From Streptomyces sp. GS7 (GTDB lineage Bacteria > Actinomycetota > Actinomycetes > Streptomycetales > Streptomycetaceae), in assembly GCF_009834125.1 (NCBI RefSeq), contig NZ_CP047146.1, positions 372,001 through 436,000 of the forward strand: a DNA stretch of 64,000 nt. The letters are read 5' to 3'. Below, one piece after another: positions 35,290-42,014 of the stretch. Positions within the stretch are counted from its first letter, which is position 1. Each line of letters begins with the position of its first letter. A program made the translations under genes and the position numbers. Under the pieces are notes generated by a model that did no database searches, was not told where the DNA came from, and saw nothing but the letters and a program-made list of their open reading frames with translations.

Positions 35290-35333
35290 CCCAAAGAATC
35301 CCTTTGGGTTCCTCAAAGTTCAAGTGTTAACGT
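35290..35333 (+). promoter_or_regulatory. Promoter and inverted repeat of the leader/symporter unit
   Basis: An inverted repeat CCCAAAG-AATCC-CTTTGGG (35290-35308) overlaps a possible -35 TTGGGT (35304-35309). TAACGT (35328-35333) is 18 bp further. Transcription would start at or next to the ATG at 35341, giving a leaderless mRNA. The dyad over the -35 is a candidate repressor site. Confidence 0.5.
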
Positions 35334-35340
35334 ATCGGAC

Positions 35341-35445
35341 ATGAAGACAGCAGCCGCGCCCTCGACACCCATGAGCGTCCCGCTCGTGGAGCGCCTGCAC
35401 GTCGATCTCTGCCGCTGTCTGTCCGCGGCCTGTCGCCGCCGCTGA
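35341..35445 (+). CDS. Cysteine-containing leader peptide
   Basis: A 34-codon ORF: MKTAAAPSTPMSVPLVERLH, then VDLCRCLSAACRRR and stop. The core MSVPLVERLHVDLCR is the pattern of the putative leader peptides found ahead of sulphur metabolism and transport genes in actinobacteria. Three cysteines sit near the end, together with Arg codons. Ribosome stalling at Cys codons would be the sensor. It is probably leaderless. The next gene, a symporter, starts 116 bp after its stop. An ATG at 35371 would give a 24-residue version that still has all Cys. Confidence 0.75.
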   Translation: MKTAAAPSTPMSVPLVERLHVDLCRCLSAACRRR

Positions 35446-35560
35446 CGCCCTTCCCCAGCGGCCGGAGATCCCTGCCTGTTCGTACGGACCTCCTGGCGCC
35501 CCTTCACGCCGTTCCCGACGCCCCGCGTCCTTCGTCTGACCCGTCCCCGGAGTGTGTCCG
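35446..35560 (+). promoter_or_regulatory. Leader-to-symporter RNA region with anti-Shine-Dalgarno element
   Basis: 115 nt between the leader stop and the symporter start. ACCTCCT at 35488-35494 is fully complementary to a Shine-Dalgarno sequence and could pair with the GGAG at about 35549 that serves the symporter. Stalling on the leader peptide could change this pairing. No strong terminator with a T-run is seen, so control may be at translation. Confidence 0.4.
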
Positions 35561-36925
35561 TTGTCCACGTCTGCCCAGACCCCCGCGTCCGCACAGGCGC
35601 CCCAGTCACCCAGGTCCTCCCGAATACCCAAGATCCCGTTCTGGGTGCAGATCCTGGCCGGCCTCGCCCTCGGCGTGCTGCTCGGCTGGATCGCCAAGAG
35701 CGGTGACGTCGGCTGGCTCGGCTCCACCCTGGAGCACATAGGGAGCCTCTTCGTCCAGCTGCTCAAGCTGGCCGTCGCCCCCCTGGTCTTCTTCGCGATC
35801 CTGGTCTCCATCACCAACCTGCGGCAGGTCAACAACGCCGCCCGGCTCGCCACCCGCACGCTGCTGTGGTTCATGGCCACCTCGCTCATCGCGGTCGCGA
35901 TCGGCCTGGCCATCGGCCTGCTGACGCACCCCGGCGCGGGCACCGGCCTGACCCCCAAGGACGGCAAGCTCCCCCAGCACACCGGCTCCTGGATCGACTT
36001 CCTGACCGGCATCGTGCCCACCGACGTCATCACGCCGTTCACCCAGCTCAACGTCCTTCAGATCGTCTTCATCGCGGCCGTCGCCGGCATCGCGGCGCTC
36101 CAGCTCGGCGAGAAGGCCGAGCCGGTCCTCACGATCAGCCGCGCCGCACTGGAACTGCTCCAGAAGGCCCTGTGGTGGGTCATCCGCCTCGCCCCGATCG
36201 GCACCGTCGGCCTCATCGGCCACGCCATCGCGACGTACGGCTGGAACCTCATCGGCAAGTACGCGACCTTCACCGTCGACATCTACGTCGGCTGCGCGCT
36301 GGTCCTCTTCGGCGTCTACCCGCTGCTGCTGTCGACCGTCGCCAAGGTCAACCCGCTCCAGTTCTTCCGCGGCGCCTGGCCCGCCATCCAGCTGGCCTTC
36401 GTCTCCCGCTCCTCGGTCGGCACCATGCCGGTCACCCAGAAGGTCACCGAGCGCCTCGGCGTGCCGAAGGAGTACGCCTCCTTCGCGGTGCCGTTCGGCT
36501 CGACGACCAAGATGGACGGCTGCGCCTCGATCTACCCGGCGATCGCCGCGATCTTCATCGCGCAGATCTTCAACGTCCACCTGAGCATCGCTGACTACGT
36601 CCTGATCGCCTTCGTCTCGGTCATCGGCTCCGCCGCCACCGCCGGCCTCACCGGCGCCACGGTCATGCTGACCCTGACCCTCTCCACCCTGGGCCTCCCC
36701 CTGGAGGGCGTCGGCCTGCTGATGGCCATCGACCCGATCCTGGACATGATGCGGACTGCAACGAACGTTGCTGGGCAATCAGTCATACCGATCCTGGTCT
36801 CCGCTCGCGAGAAGATCCTGGACCGCGACGCCTACGCGCACGCCACCAGCATCCGCATCGGCGACAACGACACCACCGACGCCGAGCCCGAGAAGGTCTC
36901 CGTGTCGGTGCCGGCTGCTGCGTAG
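35561..36925 (+). CDS. Dicarboxylate/amino-acid:cation symporter family, possibly cystine
   Basis: A 454-residue secondary transporter of the DAACS family (GltP/DctA/TcyP). Hydrophobic segments cover nearly the whole length. Family marks: SRSSVGTMPVTQ (serine-rich hairpin), PFGSTTKMDG (TM7 unwound NMDG-like site, here KMDG) and DPILDMMRTATNVAGQS (TM8). The TTG at 35561 has GGAG 8 bp upstream; GTG at 35552 is too close to it. The cysteine leader peptide ahead suggests that the substrate is cystine or another sulphur compound rather than glutamate. That assignment is inference from regulation; the family alone does not decide it. Confidence 0.85.
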   Translation: MSTSAQTPASAQAPQSPRSSRIPKIPFWVQILAGLALGVLLGWIAKSGDVGWLGSTLEHIGSLFVQLLKLAVAPLVFFAILVSITNLRQVNNAARLATRTLLWFMATSLIAVAIGLAIGLLTHPGAGTGLTPKDGKLPQHTGSWIDFLTGIVPTDVITPFTQLNVLQIVFIAAVAGIAALQLGEKAEPVLTISRAALELLQKALWWVIRLAPIGTVGLIGHAIATYGWNLIGKYATFTVDIYVGCALVLFGVYPLLLSTVAKVNPLQFFRGAWPAIQLAFVSRSSVGTMPVTQKVTERLGVPKEYASFAVPFGSTTKMDGCASIYPAIAAIFIAQIFNVHLSIADYVLIAFVSVIGSAATAGLTGATVMLTLTLSTLGLPLEGVGLLMAIDPILDMMRTATNVAGQSVIPILVSAREKILDRDAYAHATSIRIGDNDTTDAEPEKVSVSVPAAA

Positions 36926-36947
36926 CGCTCTGCGCCGGCCTCCGGGA

Positions 36948-36978
36948 TGCGCCCCGACCATGTCATGGTCGGGGCGCA
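36948..36978. terminator. Near-perfect 15-bp palindrome, terminator between convergent genes
   Basis: TGCGCCCCGACCATG (36948-36962), one base, then its exact complement (36964-36978). It follows the symporter by 23 bp and precedes the convergent TetR gene, so it likely ends both transcripts. Confidence 0.75.
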
Positions 36979-37039
36979 GCTGCGTGTTGTCTGACACGCG
37001 CCGCACTGGTTAGCAGGCGCGGCGGCACGACTCACCCCG

Positions 37040-37657
37040 CTACCTGCCCGACGTGAGGGCGTCCAAGTGCCGCCGGAGCACCTGTCGTTGCTGCTCCGGC
37101 GGCATGCGGTCCGGGAGGAGCGCCGCTTGCAGGGTGAGGCCGTCGAGCAGGGCCGCCAGGCGATGGGCCTCCAGGTCCGCATCCAGGCCGGCTGGCAGTC
37201 CGCCCATGCGCTGGGCCTCGGACAGCACGCGGACGATGAGGGCGTGCATGTCCTGCTGCATCTCGGCTGCGTGAGGCCGCAGTTCGGCGCGGGTGTGGGT
37301 CGCGGCGGTGAAGGTGATCCAGAGGACCGCCTCTTCGCGGCGGGTGTCGTCGAGGGGGAGGAACTCGGCCAGTAGTTCCTCGGTGGCCGCCCGGCGGTCG
37401 ATGTCGGCGTCGGGGGCGAGGAGCCGCTCGGCGTGGGTGCGGATGCGCTCGCCGATGCGCCGGCTCAGCTCCCGCATGGTGAAGGTCATCAACTCGTCGT
37501 GGTCCGCGAAGTAGTGGCGGATCGAGCCGATGGCGAGGCCGGCCTCTTCGGCGACGTTACGGAGCGAGGCGTGTTCCAGGCCGTGCCGGGCGACGACGGT
37601 CAGGACGGCTTGTGCCACGGCGCGGCGGCGGGCTTCCGGGTCCACGATCTTCGGCAT
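37040..37657 (-). CDS. TetR family regulator
   Basis: A 205-residue regulator with the HTH at residues 10-55 (AVLTVVARHGLEHASLRNVA and GLAIGSIRHYFADHDELM). The C-terminal part fits the TetR_C type of BetI/YcdC-like repressors. It is divergent from a DUF1453 membrane-protein gene, with a long dyad between them, which is its likely operator. The start ATG 37657 gives MPKIVDPEARRRAV, a usual TetR N-terminus. Confidence 0.87.
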   Translation of the reverse strand: MPKIVDPEARRRAVAQAVLTVVARHGLEHASLRNVAEEAGLAIGSIRHYFADHDELMTFTMRELSRRIGERIRTHAERLLAPDADIDRRAATEELLAEFLPLDDTRREEAVLWITFTAATHTRAELRPHAAEMQQDMHALIVRVLSEAQRMGGLPAGLDADLEAHRLAALLDGLTLQAALLPDRMPPEQQRQVLRRHLDALTSGR

Positions 37658-37664
37658 GTTGTCG

Positions 37665-37711
37665 TTATAGCACGGTCGGGCTAATATCTTTTTGGCTCGA
37701 TCGTGCCATAA
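37665..37711. promoter_or_regulatory. Dyad operator between TetR and DUF1453 gene
   Basis: TTATAGCACGGTCG (37665-37678) and CGATCGTGCCATAA (37698-37711) are complementary at 12 of 14 positions with a 19-bp A/T-rich centre. The centre (CTAATATC) may contain a -10 box. The position just upstream of the TetR start fits autorepression and control of the divergent gene. Confidence 0.65.
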
Positions 37712-37757
37712 AAGGCGCGCGGCGAGGCATGTCAACGTCAAGATGGGTGGTGTGTGC

Positions 37758-38237
37758 GTGAATCCCTGGCTGCTGACGGCGATCATCGTGGTGCTCGTGA
37801 TCGCTGTGGTGATCAAGCGGCGGATCGGTGAACCGGTCAATGCACGGGAGCTGTTCGGGGCGCCGGTGATCCTCACCGGCATCGGCGTGATGTCCCTGGT
37901 CAAGATGACCGGGGTGACCGGCACCGACTACGCGTGGGTCGTCTCGGGCGCGGTACTGGGTGCCGCTCTCGGCGCACTGCGCGGCACGACCATCGAACTC
38001 ACCGACAGAAACGGCGCTTTGTGGCAGCGCTATACCGGGCGCACCTTTCTCGTCATGGTGGGCAGCTTGGTGGCCATGGCGGGCTTCAACGTTCTCGCGG
38101 TGAGGATGGGCATGCATGAAGGTGCCCGCCCGGTCCAGCTCTCCCTCGGGGTGAGCTTCCTCGGGGAATCGCTGGTGGTGGGACGGCGTGGGATGCTCTC
38201 CGGCATTCCGTTCACGCCAGCAGCACGCGGACGCTGA
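37758..38237 (+). CDS. DUF1453/CcdC-like membrane protein
   Basis: A 159-residue protein with about four hydrophobic segments (NPWLLTAIIVVLVIAVVIKR, FGAPVILTGIGVMSLV, AWVVSGAVLGAALGAL, TFLVMVGSLVAMAGF). The RTFLVMVGSL and GESLVVGRRG parts fit the DUF1453 family. Function unknown; probably the target of the divergent TetR protein. Starts at GTG 37758 or ATG 37743; both have only moderate ribosome-binding sites. Confidence 0.72.
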   Translation: MNPWLLTAIIVVLVIAVVIKRRIGEPVNARELFGAPVILTGIGVMSLVKMTGVTGTDYAWVVSGAVLGAALGALRGTTIELTDRNGALWQRYTGRTFLVMVGSLVAMAGFNVLAVRMGMHEGARPVQLSLGVSFLGESLVVGRRGMLSGIPFTPAARGR

Positions 38238-38603
38238 CGGGCCGTCATGTGCATCGCCGCCCCGCGGCGGCACCATCCACGAACGCTGTCACACGGCAGT
38301 CGCAACCTCGACTGCTACGAATGGGCAAGTGGCTGAACAGCGGACTGCTGCACGGGAATTGAGTACGCTCCCAAATCTCGACGGCAGAACGGACACTGAG
38401 TCACATCCTCAGGGTCGTACCGATAGGTGACGGTGACCATGCGAGCCTCACAACATCACCAACCCGTGAGGTCACCGTCAGGTCATGGCTAGACTGCCGA
38501 TACAGCGTATGAGCCGTTTGACGGGCAGGGCACAATTGCGATCACGAGTCTGCGTCGTGAAACGGCGAGCTCCCTGGCCCGATGGCCTGGGTATGCCGCT
38601 GCC
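38238..38603. other. Gene-free stretch of lower GC
   Basis: No convincing gene. GC and codon pattern are below the window average. It contains the 11-bp inverted repeat at 38428-38480. The last 110 bp are an in-frame, start-less extension of the next gene. Confidence 0.45.
38428..38480. repeat. Inverted repeat, 11-bp perfect arms
   Basis: TGACGGTGACC (38428-38438) and GGTCACCGTCA (38470-38480), with an inner pair CCTCAC/GTGAGG. The right arm reads GTGAGGTCACCGTCA without a break, and the left arm has seven extra bases between the two blocks. It may be an operator, a hairpin, or an end of a lost mobile element. Confidence 0.6.
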
Positions 38604-39128
38604 GTGTGGGGGTTCGCGTTCGCCGTTCCCAGCTTCTACTGGGCGATGGGCGGTCTGGCCGGGGCCGCGTCCACGATCTCACCGTCACTGGTCGAGCTGG
38701 CACGAGAGCGAAATCCCGGCTTCATCACGGTGTTGTGGGTGACCGGAGTACTCAAAGTCGTCGGCGGAATGCTTGGCCTTTCTCTGGTGCGCCGCCGCAC
38801 GTGGGGACGCGGCATGAATCGCCTCCTGCAGTTGACCGCGTGGGGCGCGGGGGTACTGCTCGTATGGCATGGAGCATTGTTTGTTGGGCAGGGACTGCTT
38901 GTACAGACACACGTCATCGCACTCGCCCCGGAACTGCTGCCGGTCAGCCGCTGGTACACCTACCTCTGGGGACCTTGGTTCGTGGCTGGTGGGCTCACCT
39001 TCGTATTCGCCGCACGGACTCACTTGAGCGGGGCGGCTGACCGCCGGGATGCCATGATCGCGGGTATCGTCGGCGGCCTGGGCGCGCTGGCGCTGTCCGC
39101 GACAGCCCTGATCGCCGGAATCGGATAG
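38604..39128 (+). CDS. DUF3995 family membrane protein, start uncertain
   Basis: A 174-residue (as listed) four-helix membrane protein: WGFAFAVPSFYWAMGG, GFITVLWVTGVLKVVGGMLG, LTAWGAGVLLVWHGALFV and AGIVGGLGALALSATALIAG. The family usually begins a little earlier with a (R)WPGYAAAVWG block, and exactly this block is encoded just upstream in frame (38580-38603). No ATG, GTG or TTG exists between the in-frame stop at 38490 and the GTG at 38604. So translation starts either at this GTG, inside the first helix, or at a rare codon (ATT 38535, ATC 38541, CTG 38550), or the gene is damaged. Function unknown. Confidence 0.65.
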   Translation: MWGFAFAVPSFYWAMGGLAGAASTISPSLVELARERNPGFITVLWVTGVLKVVGGMLGLSLVRRRTWGRGMNRLLQLTAWGAGVLLVWHGALFVGQGLLVQTHVIALAPELLPVSRWYTYLWGPWFVAGGLTFVFAARTHLSGAADRRDAMIAGIVGGLGALALSATALIAGIG

Positions 39129-39169
39129 CTGGCCCGGAACGGTCGCAACAGAACTCGGCCGCCGACCGC

Positions 39170-39743
39170 CTACGGCGGATCTCCAATATCGCGTATCGCG
39201 TCGTAAGCGCCCCCGGCCCAGGAGCCGCCGTGCCGCAGCGTCCCGCCGTCGCCGGCGCGGCCGTGGGCGGTGCCATCGCGGTGGTGCCCGGTGCGCGCGA
39301 TGGCATCCTTCCAGGATGCGGAAGTACTCCTCGCCGAAAGGGAGTTGACCACCGTCGAGTACCCGCCAGTGTGCGATCCGGCGCGCGATACCCGCCTCCC
39401 GGCCGGGATCCGCCGCCGGTCGGGCCCACGTCTCCAGGACCTCGGGCGCGGTGCCCGGCGGCTCCTCGACGGGCACCGTGCCGCCGTCCGGCGGGGTGTG
39501 CGGGAGGGTGCTGAGGGCGCTGGTGCCCATGGGGGTGGCGCTGAGCAGTCGGTCGGGGTGGTCGGCGAGCGTCATCTGGGTCAGCATGCCGCCCAATGAC
39601 AGCCCGACGAGATGCGCGTGTGCGATGCCGAGGCCGTCCGGGCCGCAGGCGATGCCGGGGGCGGCGTCGACGAAGTGCTGCGGGCGGGGACCTCCCGGGC
39701 GTGGGGGAGCGGGGTGCGGTCCGGGCGTCGTGTGCCGGCTCAA
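39170..39743 (-). pseudogene. Broken alpha/beta hydrolase
   Basis: The reverse reading has the nucleophile elbow AHLVGLSLGGMLTQMTLADH, then PDRLLSATPMGTSALSTLPH and WRVLDGGQLPFGEEYFRILE. There one extra base (near 39309) shifts the frame; the continuation in the other frame is DAIARTGHHRDGTAHGRAGD followed by a stop at 39170. The N-terminal strands before the elbow are scrambled and the C-terminal Asp/His part is missing. So the gene is damaged at three places. It lies head-to-head with the TetR gene at 39874, whose former target it may be. Confidence 0.75.
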
Positions 39744-39815
39744 CGTAACGGTACGTATCGTCTCGCTATGGTCGGGATCATGTCATCAACTTGCCGGGTG
39801 TGGAGAGTGAAGATC

Positions 39816-39845
39816 GTAAACTTACTTTGCGGTAAATGCCGTAAA
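39816..39845. promoter_or_regulatory. Palindromes upstream of TetR gene, candidate operator
   Basis: GTAAACTTAC (39816-39825) is a short palindrome and TTTGCGG-TAAATG-CCGTAAA (39826-39845) an imperfect dyad. Both lie 30-60 bp before the TetR start in an otherwise GC-rich region. A palindrome of similar type (GTAAATTTAC) lies before the acyl-CoA synthetase gene. Confidence 0.45.
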
Positions 39846-39873
39846 GGGGGCGGATGATGGAGGGGTATTCAGG

Positions 39874-40557
39874 GTGGGAGCTGCGAAGAGCAAGCGGGTG
39901 CCGCGGCCGGTCCGGGAACAGCAGATGCTGGACGCCGCGGTGCGGACGTTCGCGCGGCGCGGGTACCGGGCGGCCTCGATGGACGAGATCGCCGAAGGGG
40001 CCGGGGTCTCCAAGCCCCTGGTCTACCTCTATCTGAACTCCAAGGAGGAGCTGTTCAGCGCGGTCATCCGGCGCGAGTCGGCGGCGCTGGTGGCGGCCGT
40101 CACGGCGGCCGTGGAACCGGACGCGGCGGCCGACCGGCAGTTGTGGAGCGGGCTGAAGGGGTTCTTCGCGCACACCGCCGAGCACCCCGACGGGTGGGCG
40201 GTGCTGCACCAGCAGGCGCGTACGCAGGGGGAGCCGTTCGCGGTCGAGGTGGCCGCGATGCGGGCGGAGATCGTCCGGTTCGTCACCGTGCTGATCGGCG
40301 CCGCCGCGAAGGAGGCCGGCTGCGACGGCGAACTGGCCGACCGCGAGGTGGCGGGCCTGGCGCACGCCCTGGTCGGCGCCGCGGAATCGCTCGCGGAGTG
40401 GGCCAACGCCCGGACCGCCGACGGCACTTCGGCCTTCGGCTTCTCCGGCGAACGGGAGCGGCCGACGGCCAAGGACACCGCGGCCACGCTGATGAACTTC
40501 GTCTGGGCGGGGCTCGGGCGCCTCATGGCCGGGGAGCGCTGGGCGCCGGGGGGCTGA
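39874..40557 (+). CDS. TetR family regulator
   Basis: A 227-residue regulator with HTH at residues 15-60 (QMLDAAVRTFARRGYRAASM and GVSKPLVYLYLNSKEELF). The C-terminal domain is of the type with conserved GWAVLHQQARTQGEPFA. The GTG at 39874 is preceded by GGAGGGG at about 9 bp. Streptomyces relatives near fatty acid genes exist, and a long-chain acyl-CoA synthetase lies 1.5 kb downstream, so lipid control is possible. The gene directly opposite is broken. Confidence 0.87.
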   Translation: MGAAKSKRVPRPVREQQMLDAAVRTFARRGYRAASMDEIAEGAGVSKPLVYLYLNSKEELFSAVIRRESAALVAAVTAAVEPDAAADRQLWSGLKGFFAHTAEHPDGWAVLHQQARTQGEPFAVEVAAMRAEIVRFVTVLIGAAAKEAGCDGELADREVAGLAHALVGAAESLAEWANARTADGTSAFGFSGERERPTAKDTAATLMNFVWAGLGRLMAGERWAPGG

Positions 40558-40602
40558 GCAGCCGGCCCCGGCGCCGCGTCGGTCACACCCGCGACCGTCC
40601 CG

Positions 40603-41544
40603 TCAGCGGCCCGAGCTGGAGCCCGCGGCCGAGTACGACATCGCCATCGCGCCCGCCGACGCACCGTGCCGGGACCGGTGCATCCACCCGCCGCCGTACA
40701 TCGGCGTCTGCGCCTGGCCCACCATCGGCGTCTGCGCCTGGCCGTACATCGGCGTCTGTGCCTGGCCGCCGAACGGCGTCTGGCCCGTGACCGGCTGCTG
40801 CGCGGGGCTCGCGTAGGTCGCGTAGTTCGCCGTCGGCTGCGCGGGGCTCGCCGCGGGCGTCTGCGCGTAGCTCGTCACCGGCCGCTGGAAGTGCGGCCTC
40901 TGGAGGTGGTGCGCCCGCACGTGGATCACCCGGTGCGTCATCCGGTGCAGCATCTGACGCTTCTTCATGCGCTGGACCGCCACCTTCCCGTCCTTCGGGT
41001 TCACCGTGTAGCGCACGCCCTGGTGCGTGACGGACCGGTGGGCCGAGTCGAGGGTGGCGATCCGCTTGTTCCTGACCTGGATCTTCGCCGTGTAGCTGCC
41101 GTTGACCTTCTGGACGGTGGCCTGCGCGCCGTTGGACAGCCTGACCGTACGGGCCGGGTTCGGCTTGACCTTGCCGTGGGTGCGCTCGCCCTGCGACCTG
41201 GCGCTGACGTTCCGGCCGTCGAAGTACACGTGGATGCCGTTGGTGTAGCTCTGCCCCTTCCGCAGGGTCGCGAACGGCCGGCCGCTGCCGATGGCCTGGA
41301 GGTCGCAGACCCCGTTGTGGATCACGGCCTCCATGCCGCCGCCGATGTCGACGGCCCTGACCTTGCCCTTGGCCGGCGCCTGGGGTGCGGAGTGCGCGGC
41401 GCCGGTGGACGCGGGCCGTTCCTGCTGCCCCGGCGTGCCCGCGAACGCGGCGGCCGGGACGGCCATGGCCCCGGCGAGCAGGGCGGCGGTGCAGATGGCA
41501 CGCAGGGAGATGCGCGAGGCGGGGGAGATGCGGGTGGTCTTCAT
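40603..41544 (-). CDS. Secreted protein with repeat tail, unknown function
   Basis: A 313-residue exported protein. The signal peptide runs MKTTRISPASRISLRAICTA and ends near AAFAG. The mature part has a compact region (about residues 60-180) with NGVCDLQAIGSGRPFATLRK, YFDGRNVSARSQGER and repeated basic blocks KVRAV, QVRNKRIATL and VAVQRMKKRQM. A His-rich link (HRMTHRVIHVRAHHLQRPHF) and then an imperfect repeat of about eight residues, QAQTPMYG/QAQTPMVG, follow. It ends SAAGSSSGR. I do not recognise the family. It could be a surface or wall-binding protein. Confidence 0.7.
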   Translation of the reverse strand: MKTTRISPASRISLRAICTAALLAGAMAVPAAAFAGTPGQQERPASTGAAHSAPQAPAKGKVRAVDIGGGMEAVIHNGVCDLQAIGSGRPFATLRKGQSYTNGIHVYFDGRNVSARSQGERTHGKVKPNPARTVRLSNGAQATVQKVNGSYTAKIQVRNKRIATLDSAHRSVTHQGVRYTVNPKDGKVAVQRMKKRQMLHRMTHRVIHVRAHHLQRPHFQRPVTSYAQTPAASPAQPTANYATYASPAQQPVTGQTPFGGQAQTPMYGQAQTPMVGQAQTPMYGGGWMHRSRHGASAGAMAMSYSAAGSSSGR

Positions 41545-42014
41545 GGAGCTCGTAACCCTTCTCGATGTGCGATGCGCGTGAAGTGGTGTCGGCAAACCGA
41601 CGCACTCCAAGCTATTTCCGGATCAATACGGACACATCGGAACATTGGACAAGGTTCACCCGGTCGAAAGGACGAGGCGCGCGGTGTGCGGATGTCGTGT
41701 ACGGCTCTTGGCCGCACCGGAGCTCCGGCGTAAATTTACCCGGAAGTAAGGTTACTGACGGGTCATTGGGGGGTCGGAGGGGGCCGAGGGCTGGAATCCT
41801 GCGGAATTCACGGTCCGGTGGCGCCGGTGCGACGCGGCCGGCGCGGCGGAACCGGTCCCGTGGACCCCGGCCCCGCGGCGCTCCCGGCCGAACCGGCACC
41901 ACCGCCCGCCGCAAATCGGATACCGCCATTTGCCACTGCCGCCCGGCACCCCGCCCGCCCCGCCCCGCGTCCCCGCCACCCCCCGCACGTCACCGGAGAA
42001 ACGAGGAGCCGCTC
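41545..42014. promoter_or_regulatory. Intergenic region upstream of the acyl-CoA synthetase
   Basis: 470 bp with no gene. GTAAATTTAC (41730-41739) is a perfect palindrome; GTTACTGACGGGTCA (41751-41765) resembles TetR-type TTAC...GGTA operators of fatty-acid genes. The A/T-rich patch 41730-41770 is the likely promoter region. From 41800 to 41990 the sequence is extremely C-rich. Confidence 0.45.

Noticed and set aside
38485..38742. Alternative ORF starting MARLPIQRMSRLTGRAQL
   Set aside because: It is in another frame than the DUF3995 gene and its continuation is low complexity; the DUF3995 frame has clear membrane helices.
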